Positions 9,038 to 18,800 of a stretch of DNA of 64,000 nt are shown here, one piece after another (positions within the stretch are counted from its first letter, which is position 1; every line of letters starts with the position of its first letter). The stretch comes from JAIVGV01 sp035295985 (GTDB lineage: Bacteria; Acidobacteriota; Blastocatellia; Pyrinomonadales; Pyrinomonadaceae). Below the pieces are notes generated by a model. The model did not search any database, had not been told where the DNA came from, and saw only the letters and a list, made by a program, of their open reading frames with translations. A program made the position numbers and the translations under genes. The stretch lies in assembly GCA_035295985.1 (NCBI GenBank), contig DATHBT010000101.1:27456-91455 (forward strand), read 5' to 3'.

Positions 9038-9457
9038 ATGTCCGAGCAGGAAATCCTGGAGTTCATCAGCGCCGCGACCGACGTTGATCTGTGCGACCGC
9101 ATTCAGAGCGCGGCCCACAAGCGCAAGCGCGCACTGGCGCAGGCCGCGTTTGAGGCAAAGGTTGCCGAGCATTGGAAGCAAACCGTTTGGCTGAAGCCGG
9201 GCGACGCGCTCTACTGCAACGCGACAGGCACATTCCTCGGCGGGCCGTTGCAGCGCGGCGACAAGGTGACGGTTTACGCCGTCCAGCCTAAGAAGCGGGT
9301 AATCTGGCTGAAGGTTGGCAAGCACACGTTTGGCTTCTCGGCAATCGAGTTCTACCGCTACAAACTAAGTCGCCAGAAGCCGGAGAGCGCCTTGGGTAAA
9401 ACTGAGAGAGCGCACGCCGAGGCGGCAGGGAAAGTCTTTCAGGAGGCGTTCCGATGA
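9038..9457 (+). CDS. Hypothetical phage protein, 139 aa
   Basis: No family recognised. N-terminal half is helical and charged (HKRKRALAQAAFEAKVAEHWK). The middle reads as a small beta domain (GDALYCNATGTFLGGPLQRGDKVTVYAVQPKKRVIWLKVG), SH3-like in appearance. ATG 9038 follows GAGGAG by about 10 bases. It overlaps the next gene by ATGA, so the two are translationally coupled. Confidence 0.7.
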   Translation: MSEQEILEFISAATDVDLCDRIQSAAHKRKRALAQAAFEAKVAEHWKQTVWLKPGDALYCNATGTFLGGPLQRGDKVTVYAVQPKKRVIWLKVGKHTFGFSAIEFYRYKLSRQKPESALGKTERAHAEAAGKVFQEAFR

Positions 9458-9645
9458 GACTCGGTGACGTACTCCGTAAGTGGCGTCGCGCGAGCGACCG
9501 CGACCTCCGTGCCGTGGCCGCCGAGATCGGCATCTCGCACGGTACGCTCTCGCGGATCGAGCGCGGCCAGAAGGTTGACAGCGATACGATGCTCAAACTC
9601 TTAGTGTGGCTTATCGGTAGGGATAAGCCGGTGGGCCGCGCGTAG
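9454..9645 (+). CDS. Small XRE-type helix-turn-helix protein
   Basis: 63 residues, almost wholly one HTH domain: LGDVLRKWRRASDRDLRAVA then EIGISHGTLSRIERGQKVDSDTMLKLLVWLIG. It is a DNA-binding regulator, perhaps of its own operon through the dyad at 8978-9016. It starts inside the stop of the 9038 gene (ATGA). It has no C-terminal effector domain, so it is Cro-like rather than a full repressor. Confidence 0.8.
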   Translation: MRLGDVLRKWRRASDRDLRAVAAEIGISHGTLSRIERGQKVDSDTMLKLLVWLIGRDKPVGRA

Positions 9646-9822
9646 CGCGCCTGCGGTGGGCGACGAAGCTATGGCCTTCAGCCTGCCGGCGAGTAGGGGG
9701 ATACGTGCTTTACGCCTGAGAGGTCTTTCGCAGCATAAAGCTAACCGAGTCCCCCGCCGCGCCGCTTTAAGCGTGCCGGGGCCGGGCGGCGGCCTTGAGG
9801 AAGGAGAGGAGGGAGGGACGAA

Positions 9823-10056
9823 GTGACTAAAGAGGAGATAGCACGGCGGGCCGAAGTCCTCGCCTCGGACGTGATGGGCGACTACGCTGAAATGCTTCCT
9901 CGATTCGAGGAGGCGATGCGGGATGCCGTCTCGCAGGCGTATGAGGCGGCGGCGCGGGCGGTTGACGGCCTGCGCGACACGATGCACGCTGAGGCGGGCG
10001 GGGTGCTTGACGCGGCGGTGCTGAAAGTCCTCACCCTGAAAGATCAACTCGACTGA
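9823..10056 (+). CDS. Hypothetical phage protein, 77 aa
   Basis: Unrecognised, acidic and helical (MTKEEIARRAEVLASDVMGDYAEMLPRFEEAMRDAVSQAY...). GTG start after AGGAAGGAGAGGAGGGA. The preceding 177 bases (9646-9822) contain no supported gene. It may be a small structural or regulatory coiled protein. Confidence 0.6.
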   Translation: MTKEEIARRAEVLASDVMGDYAEMLPRFEEAMRDAVSQAYEAAARAVDGLRDTMHAEAGGVLDAAVLKVLTLKDQLD

Positions 10057-10270
10057 CGCCCCGGCATAGATAAAAGGGCGGACGCGGCCTCACCCCACCG
10101 CCCCGCCCCCTCTTCTCACAAACCTCTTCGGCTCGTGAGGTCGCGCAGGCCAGCCTCACCACTGGCGCGCGGCGGCGAGTCCGTGAGGCCCGCCTTGTGG
10201 GGGCGCATTATATCGAATACGGCTTTCCTGTCCAGCCCTTTTAGGCGGGCGGAGATGAGAGGGTGGTAGA

Positions 10271-10525
10271 ATGGCAGACATGGACGAGCAGAATGAGCAG
10301 TCTTGGCTTCGCGGCAACAAGGCGGCGTACCGTGCGATCATGGCGGAGTGCCTACGCAACCTCGGCCACGGCGACAGGGACGCGCGCTCGTGGGCCTTAG
10401 AGCGCGCCGATGTCATCCTAGTGCTGCGTGACCTGTGCGAAAGGTACGGCGACAACGAGTGGCCCGACGATCTTCACCTCGGCGACGTGCTGAGGAAGCA
10501 CTTAGAGCCGCACCTTGAGGGGTAG
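10271..10525 (+). CDS. Hypothetical phage protein, 84 aa
   Basis: Unrecognised. Acidic, helical, cytoplasmic by composition (MADMDEQNEQSWLRGNKAAYRAIM...). It starts a close-packed series of four small rightward genes. The 214 bases before it (10057-10270) are GC-rich with no supported gene. Confidence 0.6.
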   Translation: MADMDEQNEQSWLRGNKAAYRAIMAECLRNLGHGDRDARSWALERADVILVLRDLCERYGDNEWPDDLHLGDVLRKHLEPHLEG

Positions 10526-10526
10526 A

Positions 10527-10715
10527 ATGGTAGGCACACAGATCAAGTGCGAAGACTGCGGCTGGCAGGGTGACGAGAAGGAACTGCTTACACGGCAGTA
10601 CCAACCCGACGACGATCTGGCGCACCCCGATTGGACGGAAGATGTCTGCCCTAAGTGCCAAAGCGTGCTGTGGTTTCCATTAGAGGAAGGTGCCGAACAG
10701 TCATCCGCTTCATAA
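10527..10715 (+). CDS. Small zinc-ribbon protein, 62 aa
   Basis: Two CxxC knuckles (CEDCGWQ near the N-terminus and CPKCQS near the C-terminus) predict a single zinc ribbon. ATG 10527 is only one base beyond the previous stop, with the end of that gene providing GAGGGG as ribosome site. The role is unknown; such ribbons often bind nucleic acid or modify host transcription. Confidence 0.65.
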   Translation: MVGTQIKCEDCGWQGDEKELLTRQYQPDDDLAHPDWTEDVCPKCQSVLWFPLEEGAEQSSAS

Positions 10716-10733
10716 TGGCGGGCGTGGAGATAA

Positions 10734-10949
10734 ATGGCGATGGGGCAAGTGATTAACTTTCAGGACGAGGTGGCACGGCCGTTAGAGAAGTTGAACGCGG
10801 CACTCAGGGACAAGATCGTCGCCGAGATCGCCGAAGACGACGGGGGCATGGATTCGATGCTCATCATCCGGTTCGCGGACGCCTCCGCGCTACGCATCCG
10901 CTACGACTGGATATACGAGTTCGAGATCACCGACCCGCCTCCGCGCTAA
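10734..10949 (+). CDS. Hypothetical phage protein, 71 aa
   Basis: Unrecognised. The C-terminal half is predicted beta-rich (MLIIRFADASALRIRYDWIYEFEITDPPPR). Start ATG 10734 or, six bases later, ATG 10740. It belongs to the small left-end operon. Confidence 0.6.
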   Translation: MAMGQVINFQDEVARPLEKLNAALRDKIVAEIAEDDGGMDSMLIIRFADASALRIRYDWIYEFEITDPPPR

Positions 10950-10980
10950 GGGTCTGCTTCGTGGCCGCGAGGATTAAGTC

Positions 10981-11244
10981 ATGCGAGTGCCAAACGCCGA
11001 CGGCGAGGTAATCTTGTTCCGGGGATTGCTCGCCACGATCATCGCCTCCGGCGACTTCCACGCCGGAACGGTGCGGGTGCGCGTCGAAGACGAGCGCGGC
11101 GAGGACATCACGCACCTCGCCCGCATGGGTGACACCGTGCAGGACGTGCGGCGCAGCTACGTGGTCATGGAGTTAGATCGCCCCGGCTTCGACGGCCCCT
11201 TCTGCACGCCGGATTGGTTCGGTGATGCGCGGTTAGCCGGCTGA
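10981..11244 (+). CDS. Hypothetical phage protein, 87 aa
   Basis: Unrecognised. Beta-rich N-terminus (MRVPNADGEVILFRGLLATIIA) and acidic middle. Last gene of the left rightward operon. It converges on the tail-fibre gene with only 66 bases between them. Confidence 0.6.
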   Translation: MRVPNADGEVILFRGLLATIIASGDFHAGTVRVRVEDERGEDITHLARMGDTVQDVRRSYVVMELDRPGFDGPFCTPDWFGDARLAG

Positions 11245-11310
11245 GTGCGCCGCGGCCGTGGGCGGCAGTAGTTTCAGTTCCCCTCCCGCCTCAGTGGTGT
11301 ATGATCCTCT

Positions 11311-14300
11311 CTAGTCGTGGAAGGCGATGACGTGGATGATGATTGTCTGGGGGGTCGGCAGGTCGTTGAACATCCTGATGTAGATGCCCGTGCCTTGGAA
11401 GTTACTGTTTTTCCCCCATTCCATCACCCCAACGAAACCACCCTTGTGGGGCGGCCCAGGCGGGAGTTCGGTCGAGACCTGACAGGTGTAGTTGCCGTCG
11501 GCGAACGGCGCGTCGAAGTCCACCTGATAGGTCTGGGTGCTCTGCGCCGCGAGCGTGAAAGTTTGGCGCTTGTGCTTGACGCCTCCGCCCTGCGCGACGC
11601 CCTTCAAAAACTTCACCCGCGCCGTCGTCCCGATCTCAATAGCCGACTGGTTGTTCGCGCCTAAGACGAGCGGCCGGGCGTTGTAGGTGAGGATGAGGAA
11701 GCCGTTGTTGTAAGTGTTGTTGCCGAGGCCCGCGAGCACCGACCAGCCGGCGTCGCCCGTCTTCCCCGGCAGGTCGGTCAGGAAGAAGTTGTGCGCGTAG
11801 GTGTGTCCGTGCGCGAATAACACCATGTAGTTGTTCGACCACTCGGCCGCGCCGGCCGAGTTGCTTACGATGATGCCGGGCCGCGCCGTCGCCTGCGAGG
11901 AGTTGTAGTGCGCGAGGTTGGCGAAGTCCGTCGTCGTGGTGTCGTTGACGGCAACCGTTTTCACCTGCGCCGCGCCTTGTATGTCCGACCCGATCTGGAA
12001 CTTGCTGTTCGGCGTGACGCCGATGCCGACGTTACCGCCAGACTCCGTCACGGCCGAGTCGCCGAGCGTGTTCGTGCCGGTGAACTTCGCCAGCTTGCCC
12101 GAAGTACCCGATCCACTGACGCCGGAGGACGCCGGCAGCCAGCCCGACGCGAGCTTGCCGTCGGAGCCGGCCTTCGGGATGGCGTTGGCTGCGGGCGTGG
12201 CAGTCGCCACCTCGTCACCGCCGCCGTGCTTGTGGGAGGCGGCGTGCGCGCTCGGCGTCATAGCCTGGCTGAGCATCACCGCGCCTTTGATTGAGGACGT
12301 GGCCGAGGGTAGGTCGGCCGGCTGAATCAACGGGAACACGCTGAGCGGCTGCACCACGGACGGTGAAGAGGGCGTCACCGGCAGCTCCACTTCTGCGGCG
12401 ACGTATAGGCCCGCCGGGACACCGCCCGGCTGCAAGTTCAGGGCGACCACTACATTCTCGTTCAGCCCGTCCAGATCGCTTCTGGCAAGTTCGATGCTTG
12501 CCAGCTCCCCCCACTGGTCAACGGTGTCGTAAGCGACGACCACGGTGGTACGCCGGACGGATCGGCGTCCGGAGTCGGAGGCATTAGGCAGTGTGACCGG
12601 CACATTGATGGAGCCGACACGGGCCGTTATCGCCCCGATCTGGGGCGTGGGGTTGCCGTAGATCGCTCGGCTAAACGTGACCGACACCCAATCGACACTC
12701 TCGCGCCGCCCACGCGCCAAGGCTTTCACGCGCCAAGCCGTAGTAGGATTGCCCAACCCGTCAACGAGGTCGGGTATTTGCGGATCGAACCAAGAGTTCG
12801 AGTCCACGGTCGTCACGTCATGCCAGCCCGTCACGCCGCCCTGCACCTTGAAACGCTGGACGCGGTAGGCCCTTACGTCCCACTCGGCGTTGGCGTCCCA
12901 CCGGAGTTGAACCCCTGCGCGCGAAGCGGACTCGACGGCGAGGCCCGCCACGTTCGCCGGCGGCGGCAGCGGCAGCACCGTGAAGGAATAAGTGTCCGCG
13001 CCCTCTAACCCCCTCGACACCCCCTTCAGACTCTCCGTGACGATCTTAAAATCGTTCGCGCCGAGCGGCGTGTTCTCCACCTCAAACGTACCCTCGCGCG
13101 TTACGGGGTCTGGCGTCACCAGGATGTTCTGGGCGGCGAAGTCGAACTCGCGGACTTCGTTCACGCCCGACCCGGCGGACGTGCCGTTGACCGGACTGCC
13201 CCCCTGCGTCAGTGCCAACTTGAAGGTGTTCTGCGCCGCGCTGACGACGTAGTAGGGCGTGCCGGCGGCGAACCCGGCGGGCAGCGCCCCCGCCGTGAAC
13301 AGCTCCACCTTCGCGCCCGCCGGGTAGCCGTGAGAGGCCGCGGTGAAGGCGTCCGTTGCGGGGTCGAAGGTGAAGGCTTTGCGAGGCCGTTTCCAATAGA
13401 CCCGACCTCTCTGCGGGTGCGCGAAGGGCGCGAAGCGGACTGTGCCATGGATGTATGGCACGTGCGTGTCGTCGGGCGTGAAGCGGTCGAACTTGAGGAG
13501 CGTGACCGCCTCTGCGGGCGGCGGGGGCACAGACCAGTGCGGTATGTCGGAGACGACGCGCTGCGGCAGTACGGCGTGGGCGTCGTCCGAGTACCAGTCG
13601 TCAACGTGCGAGCGGCCGACGAAGGCGCGGGCGTCCGCCGTCTGGTTGGGGGATAGAAACGTCTCCTTCGTGATGAAGAGTTTAAAAGGGGAGGACTCCC
13701 GCACGCCGGAAACTTCGTGCGAATAGGTGATCACGTCGCACTTGGCTGCCTTGTGCGCGTCGGCGAAGCTGCCGAGGTTCACGAAGTAGGACAGCGCGTG
13801 GAGGACGTTCATCTCCGTCTCGGCTATCCGGCTGGCGAGTGAGTGCGTGGCGACGCCGATGTGGGGCAGCGTGAGAGGGTTTTTCGGCGGCTTCGTCGGG
13901 TCTTCCCTCCGATCCGCGGCCACGGAGCGCGTCGAGAAGAAGGGATCGTCCAGATCGTCGTAAGGGACGATCAGGTAGTCCGGCCTTCCCTCGCGCGCCA
14001 AGGGCGTCAGGCTGAACGATCTGTCAAGAATGTTCGTCCGCTTGGCAGTCTGCGTCAGATCGTAAGTGAGCGGGAAAGTGACGGCGCGGTCGGGCGTCGT
14101 CAGCACGCGGATGGCCCCGTTCACGTCCTGCCAACTCACGCCGGGCGCGCGGCGGAAGACAGCGCGGAAGGCCGCGGGTGCTGGCGTGCCTGGCGCGAAG
14201 GCCATGTGCGCGTTGTACCGTTCGACCGGGCGCGAGGGCGGGATCAGCCTCGATTGCGGGACGATCTCTTTCGGAACTGAGGCGTGCGACCACGAGAGGT

Positions 14301-15222
14301 GCAGCCCGCCAAGGGTCTCGTCCTGCCTGTATTCGACTACGATGTTGTACTCGGTGTTAGCCGCGAGCGTGACGGTTCCCGAAGACTCCCGCATCCCACC
14401 CCCGGCCCAATCGTTGACCAACTGGACGCCGTTCACCCACAGGCGGCAGGCGTCGTCGTACCTCGCGTAGAACGTCCACGCGCCCGCGTGAGGGGGCTTC
14501 ACCTTCCCCGTGAACCTCGCGGAGAAGGGTGCCGCGGGAACGTCCGGGGCGGGGCTGACGTAATCCCAATCCCTATCCAGATAAGGCTCGTTCCGGGTGT
14601 GGGCGAGGGCCGTGAGCGTGCCGTCCGCGTAGTATTGTCCGAGCAGGCCCGTGCCGGCCTCGAAGGGGATTACGCCGGGGCAGCGGGCTTTAAAACCCAT
14701 CCACGATTGACGCCAGCGGTTAAAGCGCGCGAGCGGCATCCCCTGCCGCTCCGTGGCGATGAACAGCGCGACGAGCGCGTTATTGGCCGAGACGATCTTG
14801 GTCGGCAGGCGCACTAGGCTGCTGCCGCTGATCTCGTAATCGTGAACCTTGAGGGCGTTGATGATCCAGAGGATCGGCTCCGGCTCGTCCGTGCCTTCGG
14901 AGAGTTCCAGGGGCAGCAGCCACTCGACCCACGAGCGCCCCGCCGGGCGGAAGCCCGGCAGACCCGGTATGAGTTCGGGCGGGCCGGACTCCACGCCGTC
15001 GTCCGAGGTGTGGTATTGCCAGTTGCGAGCACCCGCAGAATCGAACTCCGGTATTTCCCTGCCACTGGCGTAGTAGGCTTTTAGCACCCCGCCGCCCTCG
15101 CCCTTGCCGAGCAGATCGATGCCGGCGAAGCGGCTGCCGACGCGGCCGAACCACTGGCGCGCGCCGTAGGTGGCCTGCTCGCCGAAGGCGTCTATCAGGC
15201 GTGCGTAGCGGCGCATGATCAA
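11311..15222 (-). CDS. Phage tail fibre / tip protein with PA14 domain
   Basis: 1303 residues. The N-terminal part (1-190) is probably tail attachment. Residues about 190-330 form a PA14 domain (GLLGQYYADG, ARFTGKVKPPHAGAWTFYAR, DDACRLWVNGVQLVNDW), a carbohydrate-binding fold. Fibronectin-III-like stretches follow (ANVAGLAVESASRAGVQLRWDAN-type). Then comes a fibre shaft with ASHKHGGGDEVATATPAANA and NVGIGVTP motifs common in tail fibres. The last ~90 residues look like a beta-rich receptor tip. It overlaps the preceding gene by four bases. It is probably the host-recognition protein. Confidence 0.85.
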   Translation of the reverse strand: MIMRRYARLIDAFGEQATYGARQWFGRVGSRFAGIDLLGKGEGGGVLKAYYASGREIPEFDSAGARNWQYHTSDDGVESGPPELIPGLPGFRPAGRSWVEWLLPLELSEGTDEPEPILWIINALKVHDYEISGSSLVRLPTKIVSANNALVALFIATERQGMPLARFNRWRQSWMGFKARCPGVIPFEAGTGLLGQYYADGTLTALAHTRNEPYLDRDWDYVSPAPDVPAAPFSARFTGKVKPPHAGAWTFYARYDDACRLWVNGVQLVNDWAGGGMRESSGTVTLAANTEYNIVVEYRQDETLGGLHLSWSHASVPKEIVPQSRLIPPSRPVERYNAHMAFAPGTPAPAAFRAVFRRAPGVSWQDVNGAIRVLTTPDRAVTFPLTYDLTQTAKRTNILDRSFSLTPLAREGRPDYLIVPYDDLDDPFFSTRSVAADRREDPTKPPKNPLTLPHIGVATHSLASRIAETEMNVLHALSYFVNLGSFADAHKAAKCDVITYSHEVSGVRESSPFKLFITKETFLSPNQTADARAFVGRSHVDDWYSDDAHAVLPQRVVSDIPHWSVPPPPAEAVTLLKFDRFTPDDTHVPYIHGTVRFAPFAHPQRGRVYWKRPRKAFTFDPATDAFTAASHGYPAGAKVELFTAGALPAGFAAGTPYYVVSAAQNTFKLALTQGGSPVNGTSAGSGVNEVREFDFAAQNILVTPDPVTREGTFEVENTPLGANDFKIVTESLKGVSRGLEGADTYSFTVLPLPPPANVAGLAVESASRAGVQLRWDANAEWDVRAYRVQRFKVQGGVTGWHDVTTVDSNSWFDPQIPDLVDGLGNPTTAWRVKALARGRRESVDWVSVTFSRAIYGNPTPQIGAITARVGSINVPVTLPNASDSGRRSVRRTTVVVAYDTVDQWGELASIELARSDLDGLNENVVVALNLQPGGVPAGLYVAAEVELPVTPSSPSVVQPLSVFPLIQPADLPSATSSIKGAVMLSQAMTPSAHAASHKHGGGDEVATATPAANAIPKAGSDGKLASGWLPASSGVSGSGTSGKLAKFTGTNTLGDSAVTESGGNVGIGVTPNSKFQIGSDIQGAAQVKTVAVNDTTTTDFANLAHYNSSQATARPGIIVSNSAGAAEWSNNYMVLFAHGHTYAHNFFLTDLPGKTGDAGWSVLAGLGNNTYNNGFLILTYNARPLVLGANNQSAIEIGTTARVKFLKGVAQGGGVKHKRQTFTLAAQSTQTYQVDFDAPFADGNYTCQVSTELPPGPPHKGGFVGVMEWGKNSNFQGTGIYIRMFNDLPTPQTIIIHVIAFHD

Positions 15223-15863
15223 TACAGGAGCGGCCGGTGATCGAGGGTGTCGTCCGACGGGCGGAAAAAGCCCCCGCCCCGGTAGCCGCCGAAGGATTCA
15301 AGGTCGCGCTGCCCCCCACCCGTGTCGCCCCCGACCACGCCCCCGCCGGGGACAACGACCGCGCCGGAGACCTCGGCGGCAACCGGGGCCAGCTCCTCCA
15401 AAAAGACGCTCTCGCCGCTCATCACCTTCGACGGGTCTGCGTGGTCGGCGATCAGGGTGAAGCGGGCCTCGCCCTCGTTTACCGTCAGGTGCCGGACGAC
15501 GAAGTAGCCGATCTCGTCCGTGTGCCACGCGCCCCCGCCCGGCCCCGACACGGCGCGGCTGTACAGGACGGACGCGCCGTCGAGCGGGCTGACGCCGTTC
15601 TCGTCCGTCGCGCCGAACAGCCCGTCCGCGTTCTGCAACGTCATGGGGAAGCGCGCCCCGTCCCCCTGCTCGTCATCGGAAAAGATCACCTCCGGCAGCT
15701 CGCGCACCTCCGGCCCGTAGGACTGCCCCGCGACCGTCACGGCCACGTCCGAGACGTAAACCGTCGCGCCGCCGTGCAGGGTTATCCTGAACAGGTGCGC
15801 CGAGTCGAACCCGCCGGCCGCGAGGGTGGCGTCGTACTCCGGGCTTTGGCCGTCCCTTGGCAT
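15219..15863 (-). CDS. Minor tail / tail-tip assembly protein
   Basis: 214 residues between tape measure and fibre, where siphoviruses encode distal-tail or hub components. N-terminus is beta-rich (AHLFRITLHGGATVYVSDVAVTV, FPMTLQNADGLF) and resembles tail-hub proteins of the DUF2163/TIGR type. The C-terminus is Gly-rich. Function is inferred mainly from position. Four-base overlap with the fibre gene suggests coupled translation. Confidence 0.65.
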   Translation of the reverse strand: MPRDGQSPEYDATLAAGGFDSAHLFRITLHGGATVYVSDVAVTVAGQSYGPEVRELPEVIFSDDEQGDGARFPMTLQNADGLFGATDENGVSPLDGASVLYSRAVSGPGGGAWHTDEIGYFVVRHLTVNEGEARFTLIADHADPSKVMSGESVFLEELAPVAAEVSGAVVVPGGGVVGGDTGGGQRDLESFGGYRGGGFFRPSDDTLDHRPLLY

Positions 15864-15877
15864 CGTTCGCTTCCCCT

Positions 15878-18800
15878 CTAGACGGGCGCGCGCAGCGCCG
15901 ATAGCCTCACGCGCGACTCCGAAGTCTCTATGATGACGCGGCGGCCCGCGCCCTGTTCCATCGCTGTCGTCACGATCCTGATCATGCCCTGGTCGTCGAT
16001 GACGGCTTCGTTGTGTACGGCGATGTGGATGGGCGCGAGGTTGCCCCCAGACGCGCCGGAACCGCCCGCGGCAGGGGCGTGGAAGGCCGGGGCGGAAAAC
16101 GACGGCGTGGGCGCGGTAAACGTCGGCAATGAAGGCGTCGGGGGCAGCGCAGGCATTGAAGCCGCGGGCGGGATGTTCGCGCCGCCGGAGAGGCCCGTGA
16201 GCGTGCCAGAGAGGACGCTGATCGGCACGTCGTAGGTGGCGCGCATGTTCATTCGGTTCGACTCGTCGCGGGCGCGAACCGCGTCGGCCTCCCGCGCCGC
16301 CCGTTCAAGCGTCGGCCACAGTGCGGTGTAGTGCGAGCGGGTGGCGATTGCTATTCGCTTCGTCTTGCTGTCACGAATCTGAGAGATTGATTGGTCATAT
16401 CTACGCATCACCTCGTCAAAGGCGGTGCGCGCATCTCTCAGCCCTAACTGCCCCTGCTGCGCCTGCCTGATCAAATCCCAAATCGCCGCCCCCGTGTCGT
16501 TGTTGATCTGTCCGCGCAGGGTCTCGTCGCGGCGGCGGGCTGCGTTGCGGCGCATGATCAAAGACCCCACGACAAGCGCCCCGCCCGCGATGGCGGTAAA
16601 GGGGTTTGAGAACAAGGGCGCGAGGAACGATTTTGCGAGGAACGTCGGCGCGGCCGTGAGTCCGATCCCGGCGAGCAGCCCGCCCGCGCCCCCGATCACA
16701 GAACCGATCCCGCCGCCTCCGAGTTGCGCGCCGGCCGACGCGGCGAGCAGCGGCAGCATCGCGGCCATCGGCCCCCCCGTGCCGGGCTTCATCCCGAAGC
16801 CGATGCCGCGGAACAGATCGCCGAAGCGCATGGTCTGCGTCGCCGCGCTAAAGATTTGGCCGCCGCCGCCTCCGGAAGCTGACACGGGCGGTGCTATGTT
16901 CGGCCCGGCGAGTTCGCGGAAGATTGACGCCCCGCCCGACGGGGTGAAGCCGAGGCCCGATCCGGCCGAGCCGTTGAAGAGGGGCGTGCCGCCGGGGCCG
17001 GAGCGGCCGAAGATGCCGCCGAGGATGTTGCCGAGGTTGAAGCCACCGCCACTCTGCTGGCCTCCGCCGAGGCCACCCTGCGCGGCGAAGAGTTGGCTGA
17101 GCGCGATGCGAGCGAAGCCGGAGATCAGGTCTTTAACTAAGCCGCCGATGACGCCGAGCTTGCTAGTCCACTTATCCAAACCACGATCAATGAAATCAAA
17201 GGTGGATTGAATGACGCCGATCCGCGCGTCGGCTATAACCTCTGTCACGCTGCGCTGCGAGGCAAGGAACTCTAAGACGGAAGCGTTCGCGCGGTCGGCG
17301 TGGAAGATCGTCTGATCCCCCAACCTGACCTGCGCCCTGATCTGATCCTCTATCGCGTCCACGTCCGCGCGCCGGAGTGCGTTCAACTCTTCTAACAGCA
17401 CGACCTGCTGGCGCAGCCCCGCATTCGCGCCCATCGTCACCGACTCGTCCTGCAAAGCGGTAAGCCGCTCGATCAACTCGATCTCTTCGTTGCGAACCCG
17501 CAAAAGCCTCCGCTGCTCCGAGAGTTGATCGTCTGCGGCCTCGCTTCTCAGATTCCGCAGCCGCCCTTCGGCCCTTTCCAAATCGGCGACGATTTCAAGC
17601 CCGCGCTCTAGACGCTCGTTGTCGGCCTCGCGGCGGATCAGTTCTATCTCGTGGATGAAGTTTCGTTGTCTGTCGTGTAACTCCTGTTCGCGGGCCATCT
17701 GCCGGTCATACATTTCCTCAACCGCGCGGCCGTAAGTAGTCGTGGTGCGATCCGTCTTAAACAGCGCGTCCGCGCCGGCAACGCCCGCACCCCCAACCAA
17801 ACCCGCTTCCACCGGCTGTGCGTTCTGGCGGGCGCGGATGTCCAAAGCCCGGTTGACGAACCGCGCCACCGCGTCCGCCGGAATGAGCTGCGAGGTAGCC
17901 CCCTCCGGCCGCCCCTCCCGCCGGATGACATCGGGTAGGACTATCTGCCCCTGCGCGTCGCGGACGAGCGTTAGCCCGGCCTCGTCGCGCGAGCGTGTGA
18001 CGGCGCGGCTGCGGACGTTCGCGCCGAATCTCTGCGAGCGTTGGCCGACGTGGATATGTGGCCCCGTACTCCACGGTTCCCTGCCCGTTGATGGTGTGAA
18101 CGGAATCCCGCGCTCGCGCAGGTAGTCCATGAATAGCCGCCCCTCCGACGAGGCGGGATTCAAATGCACGTCTGCCGCGTTTCTATGATCCCACCCGCGG
18201 CGGTTGTGCAGCGGGGTCTGCCCGGCGCGGTAAGAGAGCATACGTCCGGTCTGACCTTTAAACCACTCAGCGATCTGGCGCATCTCGGAGAGGTTGAAAC
18301 GATCTTCCTCGTCGCGGATGGCGGGTGCTTTCCTTCCACGCCCCGTCCCGCCGCCCGGTGAAGTCGTGTCTGTCGTGTCGCCGGGCGGGCGGCGGCCCCG
18401 CGTGCGGCTGTCGAAGATGTCCCAGCCCATCTCCCCCCCGCCAGTGCCCCCGGCCGCGAACAGCGCGCGGCGGTTCGTCGCCGACCGCGCAATGGTAGCG
18501 TTGAGCCGGCCGTAAGCGGCCGTGATGCTGTCGATCTCCGAGCGCATACGCTGCACGTTGGCGGCCCCGCCGAGATCGGCTTCCGGGATGCGTGCGCCTT
18601 CGGGGATGGCAGAAACGCCGCTCACCGCGCCGAGCGCGCGGATGGCCGGGTGATCGAGCGCGCCGAGCATCAGGTTGACGCCGCGGATGACGGCGTTAAC
18701 CTGCGCCTCAACCGCCGCCGTGACGATCCCGGCGATAGAGCCTCCGAAGAGGGCCATCCCGCGCAAGACGACCTCGAAGGCGTTGCCTATCGCCTCGACC

